A stretch of DNA of 64,000 nucleotides from Sediminihabitans luteus. Lineage in GTDB: Bacteria; Actinomycetota; Actinomycetes; Actinomycetales; Cellulomonadaceae. The stretch's first letter is position 1. Each line of letters opens with the position of its first letter. The notes under the pieces are model-generated. The model was not told the origin of the DNA. It was given only the letters and a program-made list of their open reading frames with translations, and ran no database searches. The stretch covers positions 248,001 to 312,000 of the forward strand of contig NZ_PGFE01000002.1 of the NCBI RefSeq assembly GCF_002797595.1, in the 5' to 3' direction. The position numbers and the translations under genes are program-made. Positions 7,519 through 16,232 of this stretch are shown here, piece after piece.

Positions 7519-9522
7519 GTGGCCGGACTGATCAAGCGCGAGGACGTCGACGCCGTCCGCGACCGTGCACGGATCGACGAGATCGTCTCGGCGCACGTGA
7601 CGCTCAAGTCCGCCGGGGTCGGCTCGATGAAGGGCCTGTGCCCCTTCCACGACGAGCGCTCGCCGTCGTTCCACGTGCGGCCCCAGGTGGGCCGCTGGCA
7701 CTGCTTCGGGTGCGGCGAGGGCGGCGACGTCATCTCGTTCGTGCAGAAGATCGACGGGCTCACCTTCACGGACGCGGTCGAGTACCTGGCCGACAAGGTC
7801 GGCGTCCAGCTGCGGTACGAGGAGGGCGGCGGTCAGCGGCGCACCGAGGAGCCGGGCCGGCGCCAGCGCCTGATCGAGGCGCACCGCGTGGCGGCCGAGT
7901 ACTTCTCCGACCAGCTCCTGGGCCCCGGCGCCGGTGCCGCGCGCGCGTTCCTCGCCGAGCGCAGCTTCGAGCGCGCCGACGCCGAGACGTTCGGGGTCGG
8001 GTACGCGCCCCAGGGGTGGGACAGCCTGCAGCGGCACCTGCAGGGCCGCGGGTTCACGCAGGCCGAGCTGATCGCGTCGGGGCTCATGAGCCAGGGCCAG
8101 CGCGGCGTCTACGACCGGTTCCGCGGCCGCCTCGTGTGGCCGATCCGCGACGTGACGGGCGAGATCGTCGGGTTCGGCGCGCGCCGGCTCTACGAGGAGG
8201 ACCAGGGGCCCAAGTACCTGAACACCCCCGAGACCACCCTCTACAAGAAGTCCCACGTGCTGTACGGGATCGACCTCGCCAAGCGGGAGATCGCCAAGCA
8301 CAAGCGTGTCGTGGTCGTCGAGGGGTACACCGACGTCATGGCCGCGCACCTGTCGGGGGTCACGACCGCGGTCGCGACGTGCGGCACCGCGTTCGGCAGC
8401 GACCACGCGAAGATCGTGCGCCGCCTGCTGGGTGACACGTCGGCCGCGAGCGGCCTGCAGCTGCGCTCGGGCACGTCGATGGGCGGCGAGGTGATCTTCA
8501 CGTTCGACGGCGACGCGGCCGGGCAGAAGGCCGCCGTGCGCGCGTTCGGCGAGGACCAGCGGTTCTACGCGCAGACGTTCGTCGCGGTCGAGCCGAGCGG
8601 CATGGACCCGTGCGAGCTGCGGATGGCGCGCGGCCCCGAGGGCGTGCGCGCGCTCGTGGACGGTCGCACGCCGCTGTTCGAGTTCGTGATCCGCACGACC
8701 CTCGACAAGCACGACCTGAACACCGCCGAGGGGCGCGTCGCGGCGCTGCGCGAGGCCGCGCCGATCGTCGCCGGGATCCGCGACTCGGCGCTCAAGCCCG
8801 AGTACGCGCGCATGCTCTCGGGGTGGATCGGCATGGACGAGGGCGCGGTGCGCCGTGCGGTGCAGAACGCGCCGCGGCTCGCGGGCCCCGTCGACCTGCC
8901 CGACCGTCGGGCCGTGGACGCCCGCGGTTCCGGTGGCGGTAGCGGTGCCGGGTCGGACGGCGGACCGGCCGGCGGCCCTGCAGGTGGCCCTTCGGAAGGC
9001 GGGGCCGACGGCGCGCCCGCACCCCTGCCGCCCCTGCCCGCTCCCGACCCGCGCGACCCGGCGGTGCGGCTCGAGCGGCAGGCGCTGCTCGTGGCGCTGC
9101 AGTACCCGAACGCCGTGGACGCACCCACGTTCGACGCGCTCGAGACCGACGCGTTCGCGACCCCCGCCTGGCGCGTGGTGCACGACGCGATCCGGGCCGC
9201 GGGCGGTCTCGGTGCGGCGCAGGCCGCGCCCGAGAAGCAGTGGGTCGGTCTCGTCGTCGACCACGCCGAGCCGCGCGCCGTCCCGGTCGTCAACGAGCTC
9301 GCGGTCGCCCCGATGCCCGAGGACCGGCCGGACGCGCTCGCGAACTACGTGCGCGACGTCGTGCGCCGGCTCGTGGACCTGGGCCTGACCCGCCGCGTGG
9401 CGGACGCCCGTAGCCGCCTGCAGCGCATGGACCCGTCGGCCGACCCGGACGGCTACCAGCAGGCGTTCGCCGACCTGCTCGCGATCGAGCGCGAGCGCCG
9501 CGAGCTGCGCGAGACCGCCTGA
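7519..9522 (+). CDS. dnaG: DNA primase
   Basis: Makes RNA primers at the replication fork with DnaB, 667 aa. The N-terminal zinc finger is CPFH (C41, H44) followed by CFGC (C62, C65). The RNA-polymerase core follows, then the Toprim domain with EGYTDVMA near 268, FTFDGDAAGQKA near 328 and MDPCELRM near 362. Between the first two Toprim motifs sits an extra segment of about 15-19 residues (LQLRSGTSMGG, about 312-322). A Gly/Pro/Ala linker of about 50 residues at 470-520 separates the core from the C-terminal helicase-binding domain. GTG start. Confidence 0.96.
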   Translation: MAGLIKREDVDAVRDRARIDEIVSAHVTLKSAGVGSMKGLCPFHDERSPSFHVRPQVGRWHCFGCGEGGDVISFVQKIDGLTFTDAVEYLADKVGVQLRYEEGGGQRRTEEPGRRQRLIEAHRVAAEYFSDQLLGPGAGAARAFLAERSFERADAETFGVGYAPQGWDSLQRHLQGRGFTQAELIASGLMSQGQRGVYDRFRGRLVWPIRDVTGEIVGFGARRLYEEDQGPKYLNTPETTLYKKSHVLYGIDLAKREIAKHKRVVVVEGYTDVMAAHLSGVTTAVATCGTAFGSDHAKIVRRLLGDTSAASGLQLRSGTSMGGEVIFTFDGDAAGQKAAVRAFGEDQRFYAQTFVAVEPSGMDPCELRMARGPEGVRALVDGRTPLFEFVIRTTLDKHDLNTAEGRVAALREAAPIVAGIRDSALKPEYARMLSGWIGMDEGAVRRAVQNAPRLAGPVDLPDRRAVDARGSGGGSGAGSDGGPAGGPAGGPSEGGADGAPAPLPPLPAPDPRDPAVRLERQALLVALQYPNAVDAPTFDALETDAFATPAWRVVHDAIRAAGGLGAAQAAPEKQWVGLVVDHAEPRAVPVVNELAVAPMPEDRPDALANYVRDVVRRLVDLGLTRRVADARSRLQRMDPSADPDGYQQAFADLLAIERERRELRETA

Positions 9523-9553
9523 GCAGCCCGACCGGCGCCCCGCCCGGACCCCC

Positions 9554-9559
9554 TAGAGT
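9554..9559 (+). promoter_or_regulatory. -10 element for leaderless pnuC operon mRNA
   Basis: TAGAGT is followed by 6 nt (gtcgcc) and the GTG at 9566. This is the likely main promoter of the pnuC-nadR-MoxR run. Confidence 0.6.
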
Positions 9560-9565
9560 GTCGCC

Positions 9566-10162
9566 GTGACCATCGAGGAGATCATCGGGTTCGTCACCGG
9601 GGCGCTGTGCGTGTGGCTCGCGGTGCGGCAGAACGTCTGGACGTTCCCCCTCGGCATCGCCAACAACCTCGTGTACGTCGTGCTGTTCTTCGACCGCGGC
9701 ATCTACGCCAACGCCGGGCTGCAGGTCGTGTACCTCGCGCTCGGGGCGCTCGGCTGGTTCTGGTGGGTGCGCGGCGGGCCGGACGGCGGGGCGCTGACCG
9801 TGAGCCGCACGCCCCGCTGGGGGTGGCCGGTCGCGCTGGTGTCGTTCGCGCTGCTCGCGGTCGCGCTGTGGGCGGTGCTCACGACGTGGACCGACTCCGC
9901 GGTGCCCGTGGCCGACGCCGCGACCACGGCCTCGAGCCTGGTCGCGCAGATGATGCTCAACCGCAAGTGGCTGGGCAGCTGGTGGGTCTGGATCGCGACC
10001 GACGTCGCGCTCGTCGCGCTGTTCGCGTCGCAGGGGCTGTGGCTCACCGCGGTGCTGTACGTCGGGTTCATCGGTCTGTGCGTGCACGGGCTGGTCACGT
10101 GGCGCCGCGAGCTCGCCCCCTCCGTGGGGCGCGGCAAGCCCGCCCTCGCGGGGGCGTCGTGA
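9566..10162 (+). CDS. pnuC: PnuC-type nicotinamide riboside transporter
   Basis: Integral membrane carrier for nicotinamide riboside, 198 aa, about the family length. Hydrophobic segments are spread along the protein (about seven). Family features include VWLAVRQNVWTFPLGIANN near residue 16, LYVGF and the WWVWIATD block near 136. The stop overlaps the nadR start by 4 bp (GTGA), so import and phosphorylation/adenylylation of the riboside are encoded together. First gene of the seven-gene run ending at 17768. Confidence 0.92.
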   Translation: MTIEEIIGFVTGALCVWLAVRQNVWTFPLGIANNLVYVVLFFDRGIYANAGLQVVYLALGALGWFWWVRGGPDGGALTVSRTPRWGWPVALVSFALLAVALWAVLTTWTDSAVPVADAATTASSLVAQMMLNRKWLGSWWVWIATDVALVALFASQGLWLTAVLYVGFIGLCVHGLVTWRRELAPSVGRGKPALAGAS

Positions 10163-11229
10163 AGGAGTTCGCGCACGGCCTCGTGATCGGCAAGCTCTAC
10201 CCGTTCCACGCGGGCCACGCGCAGCTCGTGCGGGCCGCGCTCGCGCGGTGCGAGCGCGTGACCGTCGAGGTGCTCACGTCGTCCGCCGAGTCCGTGCCGG
10301 GCGACGTCCGCGCCGCGTGGGTGCGCGACGAGCTGCCCGACGCGCACGTCGTGCACGGCCCTGACGACGCGCCCGTCGACTACGCCGACCCCGCCGCGTG
10401 GGACGCGCACGTGGCGGTCATGCGCGCCCTGCTCGACCCCGCGCACGGCCCGGTCGACGCGGTCTTCACGTCGGACGCGTACGGGACCGAGCTCGCCCGG
10501 CGCTTCGACGCGACGTGGGCCCGCGTCGACCCGGACCGCAGCACGGTGCCCGTGTCCGGGACCGCGGTGCGCGCCGACCCGGTCGCCCACTGGTGGGCGC
10601 TGCCCGGTGCCGTGCGCGCCTGGTACGCCCGGCGCGTCGTGGTGCTGGGGGCCGAGTCGACGGGCACGACGACGCTGGCCGCCGACCTCGCGGCGCGGTA
10701 CGGGATCGAGCCCGTGCTCGAGTTCGGTCGCGAGTGGTCCGAGATCCGCCCCGGCGGGCTCGCCGCTCCCTGGCACACCGCCGAGTTCGACCTCGTCGCG
10801 CGCGAGCAGGCACGCCGCGAGGACGACGCCGCCCGCCGGACCCCGCTCCCGCTCGTCGTGTGCGACACCGACGTGCTCGCCACGACCCTGTGGCACGAGC
10901 GGTACGTGGGTCGGCGCTCGCCGGGCGTCGAGGCGCTCGCGGCCGGGCGCACACCCGACCTGTACCTGCTCACGGGCGACGAGATCCCGTTCGTCCAGGA
11001 CGGCCTGCGCGACGGCGAGCACGTGCGCCACGCGATGCAGGAGCGGTTCCGCGAGGTGCTCGCAGCGCGCGGCGTCCCGTGGGTCGAGCTGCACGGGTCG
11101 CGCACCGAACGGCTCGCCGCCGCGCTCGCGCTCGTCGAGCCGCTCGTGGCGCACCCCCGCCCCCTCGCGGACCCGCTGCCGCAGGCCGGTGCGGAGCACT
11201 GGGTGCAGGCCATAGGGTCGCAGGCATGA
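10159..11229 (+). CDS. nadR: NadR-like NMN adenylyltransferase / ribosylnicotinamide kinase
   Basis: 356 aa, two domains. The nucleotidyltransferase starts GLVIGKLYPFHAGHAQL with the HxGH motif near residue 22. The kinase-like P-loop domain starts near 158 with VVLGAESTGTTTLA. There is no DNA-binding N-terminus as in enterobacterial NadR. Expected job: convert nicotinamide riboside imported by PnuC to NMN and then NAD. Odd point: the loop reads GAESTGTTT where the P-loop consensus has Lys before Ser/Thr, so kinase activity is not assured. Overlaps both neighbours by 4 bp. Confidence 0.88.
   Translation: MKEFAHGLVIGKLYPFHAGHAQLVRAALARCERVTVEVLTSSAESVPGDVRAAWVRDELPDAHVVHGPDDAPVDYADPAAWDAHVAVMRALLDPAHGPVDAVFTSDAYGTELARRFDATWARVDPDRSTVPVSGTAVRADPVAHWWALPGAVRAWYARRVVVLGAESTGTTTLAADLAARYGIEPVLEFGREWSEIRPGGLAAPWHTAEFDLVAREQARREDDAARRTPLPLVVCDTDVLATTLWHERYVGRRSPGVEALAAGRTPDLYLLTGDEIPFVQDGLRDGEHVRHAMQERFREVLAARGVPWVELHGSRTERLAAALALVEPLVAHPRPLADPLPQAGAEHWVQAIGSQA
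11213..11218 (+). promoter_or_regulatory. internal -10 element inside nadR, before the MoxR gene
   Basis: TAGGGT lies in the last codons of nadR, 7 nt before the ATG at 11226. It matches the leaderless promoters elsewhere in the window and could drive the MoxR-vWA genes independently of pnuC-nadR. Confidence 0.45.
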
Positions 11230-12830
11230 ACGCACCCGGAGAGTTCGAGCACGTCTCGTCCGCGCCGACCCGGCCCGTCGAGGCGCGGCGGCGCGACCCG
11301 CTCGACCTCGACGTCGCCGACCTCTTCCCGACCGGGACCGGGCCGTCGGCCGGCGCGGCGTCCGCGGACGCCGCCGGGGCGGCGCTCGACGAGAAGCTGC
11401 GGCAGGCGTACTTCTGGGTCGTGAACCACGCGATCATCAGCCCGTTCTACGACGTCGAGTTCGACCGCGCGGGGGCGCCGGCCGACGTCTACCGCATGGG
11501 CGACTCGCGCGCGCGGCTCACCCTGCCGAGCGACCAGTCGTACGCGAGCTTCGTGCTGCTGCCGCTGCTGACCTTCGCGGTGCGGGGGCGCTGCCTCATG
11601 ATCGGCGGCCCCGGGCGGGGCAAGACGGCCTCGGCGATCCTCATGGGCGTGCTCGCCGGGTACCCGGTGCGCGACGTGCGGCGCGCCATGCAGCACGGGC
11701 ACCCGCAGCTGAGCGTGTCCGACCTCTTCGGCACCCCGCTGCCCAAGGACCTCGTCGAGGCGGACTCCCTCGCGGACGTCGAGGTCGCGTGGCGCTCGTG
11801 GCTCTCGATGCGCGTCAAGATCGTCGACGAGTACAACCGGATCCCGACGCGCACGCAGTCCGCGCTGCTCACGCTCCTGGCGGACGGGTACGTCGAGAGC
11901 TACGACCAGGTCTACGAGACCGGGGACGCCGCGTGGTACCTCACGGCCAACGACGACGCGGGCGGCGGCACCTACCAGGTCGTGGACGCGCTGCGGGACC
12001 GCATCGACGTCGTCGTGCACGCGCTGCCGTTCAACAACCGGTTCTTCGGCGACCTCGTCGCGCGCGCCGAGCAGCGCCTGCGCCCCGAGGAGAACGTGCC
12101 GCCCGAGATCGTGTTCGACGACGCCGAGCACGAGCGCCTGCACCGCGAGGTCCTGCAGGTCGCGATCCCGGCCCCCGTGCGCCGTCGGCTCGAGTTCTTC
12201 GCGAGCCAGCTCGAGGTGCTCGAGAACGCCGGTCGGCAGTTCGAGTACCGCACGAAGGACACCGCCCGGGTCGCGGGCGTCGACCCGCACCTGGTCGCCG
12301 CGACCGACACCGGACGCGACGCGCTCGGCGAGATCGGCGCGCAGACGCTCAACGGGCTGTCCGTGCGTGCCCTCCAGTCGCTCATCGCGTACGCCAAGGC
12401 GATGGCGTACTTCCGGGGCAACCGCGAGGTCCAGCTCGACGACCTGCGCGCCGTCCTGCCGTTCGTGCTGCACGACAAGATCACGCCGGACCTCGCCTCG
12501 GCGCCGTTCGGCGACCCCGAGCGCGAGCCGCTGCGCACCGACCGCGTCTCGTGGCTGCGCGACCTGTTCGACACCGCGTGCGCGCAGTACGACCGCGCCG
12601 ACCTCGACCGGGACGACCCGGTGGGCGAGGTCCTCGCCGAGCTCGGCGCCGGGCTCGACCAGCTCACCGAGGCGGACGTGCTCGCGCGCGTCGCGCGCGT
12701 CGAGACGCTGCTCGACTCGCTCACGGGCGCCAAGCTGCACGGCAACGTCTACGAGGACGCGCTCGCGCTCAAGTACGCCCACCAGCGGTACACGAACTAC
12801 CTCGCGTGGCTGCGCTGGAGCGGCCGGTGA
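11226..12830 (+). CDS. MoxR-family AAA+ ATPase
   Basis: 534 aa. Walker A GGPGRGKT at about 127-134, Walker B IVDEYN at about 199-204, sensor-1 region YLTANDD near 239-244, and the FRGNREVQLDDLRAVLPFVLHDKI lid region typical of MoxR proteins. The protein is larger than a minimal MoxR (about 330 aa); an N-terminal extension of about 95 residues and a helical C-terminus account for this. MoxR ATPases act as chaperones that remodel targets with a vWA partner; the partner is two genes downstream. Start ATGA-overlaps the nadR stop. Confidence 0.88.
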   Translation: MNAPGEFEHVSSAPTRPVEARRRDPLDLDVADLFPTGTGPSAGAASADAAGAALDEKLRQAYFWVVNHAIISPFYDVEFDRAGAPADVYRMGDSRARLTLPSDQSYASFVLLPLLTFAVRGRCLMIGGPGRGKTASAILMGVLAGYPVRDVRRAMQHGHPQLSVSDLFGTPLPKDLVEADSLADVEVAWRSWLSMRVKIVDEYNRIPTRTQSALLTLLADGYVESYDQVYETGDAAWYLTANDDAGGGTYQVVDALRDRIDVVVHALPFNNRFFGDLVARAEQRLRPEENVPPEIVFDDAEHERLHREVLQVAIPAPVRRRLEFFASQLEVLENAGRQFEYRTKDTARVAGVDPHLVAATDTGRDALGEIGAQTLNGLSVRALQSLIAYAKAMAYFRGNREVQLDDLRAVLPFVLHDKITPDLASAPFGDPEREPLRTDRVSWLRDLFDTACAQYDRADLDRDDPVGEVLAELGAGLDQLTEADVLARVARVETLLDSLTGAKLHGNVYEDALALKYAHQRYTNYLAWLRWSGR

Positions 12831-13780
12831 GCGCGTTCGCCGCGCACGTGCGAGCGACGCGCGAGCGGCAGAACGAGGTCCTCGCGGGCGCACGCTCGCG
12901 CGGGGCCGACCCGGCGGCGCTCGCGGTCGCGATGCGCGAGCTGCCCGCGGCGCTCGACCCGCTCGCCGACACGCTCGGGGTCGAGGCCTTCGCCGCGACG
13001 TGCGACGCGGCGGTCCAGGCGGTCGCACGCCTCGTCGCGGCCCGGCGCTGGTCGGCGACCTCGCTCGAGCGGTGGGTCGTGCTCGACGTGCTCCGCTTCG
13101 TCCCGGCCTGGCTCGACGCCGCCCCGACGACGGTCGCGGCGCTCGTCGACGCCGTGGGCGCCGTCGGCCGCCAGGGCGACGCGGCCGCGTGGTCGCGCCG
13201 CCTCGTGGACGCCGCGCGGGTCGAGGCCGTGCGGTGGGACCTCGCGACGGTGCGGACCGTCGCGCTCGTCGCGGCGTGGCGCAGCGGGCTCGTGCGCTAC
13301 CGGCGCGCCGCGCTCGAGGCCGCGGTCCGGCTCGACCCGCGGGTCGCGCGGGCCGCGCTCTCGCTCGACCGGACCGCGGACGTCGCGCACGTCGTCGCGG
13401 TCAACGCGGCCGACCCGTGGCTCTGGCCCGGGGCACGGGACCGCGGCGAGATCGCGCGTCCCGGGGGGTTCCGCGGCGCCGGCGGTCCGTGGCTCGCCCT
13501 TCCCGTCGTGGCCGCGCCCGACGACGACCTGCCCGCGGTCGCCTGGTGGGTCTGGACCGACGTCCCCGACGAGTCGTGGTGGCGGGTCGCCGCCGACGTG
13601 CACGGGTCGGCGGTCGTCCGGGACCAGGACGGCCCGGGGCGGGGCGCCCCGACGCCGTTCGACGTCCGGGACGCCGGTGCGAGCAGCAGCTCGCGGGTCA
13701 CCCTGCGCTCGGGGGCGCTCCTCACGCTCACCAGCTCGACGCGCAGCCACCACGTGGGACTCTGGCGGCAGCCCGAATGA
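12827..13780 (+). CDS. unknown protein between MoxR ATPase and vWA protein
   Basis: 317 aa, not recognised. About 230 mostly helical Ala/Arg-rich residues, including two resembling short HEAT-like helices around 110-190, are followed by a beta-rich, tryptophan-rich C-terminal part (AVAWWVWTDVPDESWWRV near 240-257) ending in a Ser-rich segment. No signal peptide or membrane span. Start and stop overlap both neighbours by 4 bp, so dosage is tied to the ATPase and the vWA protein. It may be a system-specific adaptor or target; that is inference from position only. Confidence 0.75.
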   Translation: MSAFAAHVRATRERQNEVLAGARSRGADPAALAVAMRELPAALDPLADTLGVEAFAATCDAAVQAVARLVAARRWSATSLERWVVLDVLRFVPAWLDAAPTTVAALVDAVGAVGRQGDAAAWSRRLVDAARVEAVRWDLATVRTVALVAAWRSGLVRYRRAALEAAVRLDPRVARAALSLDRTADVAHVVAVNAADPWLWPGARDRGEIARPGGFRGAGGPWLALPVVAAPDDDLPAVAWWVWTDVPDESWWRVAADVHGSAVVRDQDGPGRGAPTPFDVRDAGASSSSRVTLRSGALLTLTSSTRSHHVGLWRQPE

Positions 13781-15594
13781 GCGAGACCGCGCTCGCCGAG
13801 GCGTGGGCCGAGGCATGGCCGCGCGCGCTCGCCGCGTGGGGCCCGTACACGCGCCTGCACGCGCCCGTGCTGCACGAGGCGCCGCAGCGCCAACGGTCGT
13901 TCGCCTGGTTCTCGACCGCCGACGTCGAGGTCCACATCGACCTCGCGGAGGTCGTGCGGCTCGGGGTGGACGACCATCCCGTCGAGGTGCTCGCGCACGA
14001 GGTCGGCCACCACCTGTGCTCGCCGGGCGACCTGCGGCAGTCCGCACGCATCGCGGCCCGCGTCCGCGTGGGGCTCCAGGAGGCCGCCGAGGTCGACGGG
14101 ATGGTCGCTCTCGTGTCGAACCTCTGGTCCGACATGCTGATCAACGACCGCCTGCAGCGCCGGGCGGGGCTCGACATGGTCGGGCTGTGGCACGCGCTGC
14201 CCCGCCCGCGCGAGGGACTCTGGCAGCTCGTGATGCGAACCGACGAGATCCTGTGGGGCACAGGTCCCGGCGTGCTCACGGCCCCCGACGTCGACGTGCC
14301 CGAGAGCGAGGCGCTGCTGTGCGCGCGGCTGGTGCGCAGCTACGCGGACGACCCCGTGGGCGGAGCGGCGGGGTTCGCCCTCCTCGTCGCCCCGCTGCTG
14401 CCCGCGCTCGACCGCGACGAGAAGGCCGGGACCGCGCTGCGGCTGGGGAGCGGACTCGTGTGCCGACAGCACGAGCCCGAGGGGTCGGTGCCGCGCGGCG
14501 TCGCGACCGAGACGGGACTCGGTGCGCCCGCGGTGCACCCCGCGGACGACGCGAGGGTCGTCGGGGTCGACGCCACGCAGGCCGAGACGCCCGACGACCC
14601 GGCGTCCGACGACGGGGATCCCGACGACGGGACGTTCCCGACCCGGTCGGCGTCCGACGTCGACGGCAACACGCTCGAGCCCGCCGACCTGCACGCCGTC
14701 CTGCGGGCGCTCGGCCTCGCGACCACCGAGGCGGAGGCGGCCCGCACCTGGTACCAGGAGCACGCGGCGCGTCACCTCGTGCCGTTCCCCGACCGCCCGG
14801 CGTCCACGGTCACCGAACCCCTGCTCGGCGCGCACGAGACCTGGGACGTGGGCGACGAGCTCGCCGACGTCGACTGGGGCGCCTCGGTCGCGCGTTCGCC
14901 CGTCGTCGTGCCGGGCATGACCACGGTGCGGCGCACCTGGGACGAGCAGCCGGGCGACGAGACCGCCCGGCAGCCCGTCGACCTCGACCTGTACCTCGAC
15001 TCCTCCGGGTCGATGCCCGACCCCGTGCGCCGGCGCGCACCCATCGCCCTCGCCGGTGCCGTGCTCGCGCTCTCCGCGCTGCGCGCCGGCGCACGCGTGC
15101 AGGCGACCACGTGGAGCGGCCCCGACCAGATCGCCGGCACCGACGGGTTCACGCGCGACGCGAACCGCGTGCTCGACGCGATCGTCGCGCACTTCGGCGG
15201 CTCGACGTCGTTCCCGCTGCCGCTGCTCGCCCGCACGCACCTGGGGGACGCCGTGACCGGCGCCCCGCCGACCCGGCGCGGGCCGTGCCACGTCGCGGTG
15301 ATCTCGGACGACGGCGTCACGTCCATGGCGGACGACGTGACCGGCGGCCCCTGGAACCGTCCGGTCCTCGTCGCCCCCGCGTCGACCTCGGTCGCGGCCC
15401 GGGCGCTCGCGGCCGCGGACGGCGGGGGGAGCCTCGTGCTGCAGGTGTACCCGGGTGCGAGCGTGCTGTCGGAGATCGACTGGATGCTCCCCGGGTACGA
15501 CGTCTACCCCGTGATCACCGACGCCGACCTCGTGCGCTTCTCGTCCAGCTTCGCCCGGCGCCTGTGGGGCGCGCGACCGAGAGGATCCCTGTGA
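13777..15594 (+). CDS. metallopeptidase-like / vWA protein (COG3864, DUF2201 type)
   Basis: 605 aa. The N-terminal domain has a zinc-peptidase HEXXH motif, HEVGHH at about 74-79. A long acidic, low-complexity linker follows (about 250-300, many Asp/Pro). The C-terminal von Willebrand A domain has an intact MIDAS motif DSSGSM near 408-413 and later TTWSG and ISDDG segments. This architecture pairs with MoxR ATPases in many bacteria. Likely role: metal-dependent docking of a client and possibly its proteolysis under ATPase control. Substrate unknown. Overlaps both neighbours by 4 bp. Confidence 0.82.
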   Translation: MSETALAEAWAEAWPRALAAWGPYTRLHAPVLHEAPQRQRSFAWFSTADVEVHIDLAEVVRLGVDDHPVEVLAHEVGHHLCSPGDLRQSARIAARVRVGLQEAAEVDGMVALVSNLWSDMLINDRLQRRAGLDMVGLWHALPRPREGLWQLVMRTDEILWGTGPGVLTAPDVDVPESEALLCARLVRSYADDPVGGAAGFALLVAPLLPALDRDEKAGTALRLGSGLVCRQHEPEGSVPRGVATETGLGAPAVHPADDARVVGVDATQAETPDDPASDDGDPDDGTFPTRSASDVDGNTLEPADLHAVLRALGLATTEAEAARTWYQEHAARHLVPFPDRPASTVTEPLLGAHETWDVGDELADVDWGASVARSPVVVPGMTTVRRTWDEQPGDETARQPVDLDLYLDSSGSMPDPVRRRAPIALAGAVLALSALRAGARVQATTWSGPDQIAGTDGFTRDANRVLDAIVAHFGGSTSFPLPLLARTHLGDAVTGAPPTRRGPCHVAVISDDGVTSMADDVTGGPWNRPVLVAPASTSVAARALAAADGGGSLVLQVYPGASVLSEIDWMLPGYDVYPVITDADLVRFSSSFARRLWGARPRGSL

Positions 15595-16214
15595 ACACCG
15601 CATCCGGCCGGCATCCGGTCGAAGGGCCCGCGGTCCCCGACCTCGTGCGACGGCTCGCCGCCACCCCCGTCGACCTGCTCGACCCGCGCGTGCACGCCCC
15701 GGCCGCGCTCGCCGACCTCGTCGAGCTCGCCGACGGGCAGCCTCCCCGATGGAACGCTCGGGTGATCTCGCAGGTCGACGTGCTGTGCGGCCCGCAGGCA
15801 CCCCCGGTCGCCCGGGTCGCGGCCCTCGTCGCGGCCTGGCTCGTCACCGCCCCCGTGGTGCGGGACAGCGTCGTGGTGCGCGCCGCGCTGCCGGGCCGCC
15901 TCGGGGACGACCCCGTGGTCACCGCGGTCGAGGCCATGCTGACCGGGCCGGCGATGGCACGACGCCCGCACGACTGGGTCCAGGACCCGGACGGCCGCGA
16001 GGAGGTGGCGCGCGCGTTCCTCGTGGTGCTCGGTCTGCGTGGTGAGGGTGAGACCGCCGCCGAGTCCGCGGACCGCTGGCTCGCCGTGAGCACCGCCGAG
16101 CGGGCGCGGCTCGCGGGCGAGATCGCCGTCGAGCTGCGACGGGCCGAGGAGCTCGCCGCCCGGCTCGCCGAGCAGCGCGCGCGCGAGGCCGCTGCGCGGT
16201 ACACCAACCACTGA
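15591..16214 (+). CDS. unknown protein in MoxR-vWA operon
   Basis: 207 aa, not recognised. Predominantly helical by composition. The last 45 residues (about 160-205) are a charged Ala/Glu/Arg helix likely to form a coiled coil. No Cys and no obvious catalytic motif. The GTG start overlaps the vWA gene stop by 4 bp. Its location suggests a component of the same complex; nothing in the sequence says more. Confidence 0.72.
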   Translation: MNTASGRHPVEGPAVPDLVRRLAATPVDLLDPRVHAPAALADLVELADGQPPRWNARVISQVDVLCGPQAPPVARVAALVAAWLVTAPVVRDSVVVRAALPGRLGDDPVVTAVEAMLTGPAMARRPHDWVQDPDGREEVARAFLVVLGLRGEGETAAESADRWLAVSTAERARLAGEIAVELRRAEELAARLAEQRAREAAARYTNH

Positions 16215-16232
16215 CGACCTGACCGGAGAACC

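Noticed and set aside
9607-11229. Frame joining antisense-like pnuC region to NadR
   Set aside because: The part before 10159 has no NadR similarity; the GTG at 10159 overlapping the pnuC stop is the real start.
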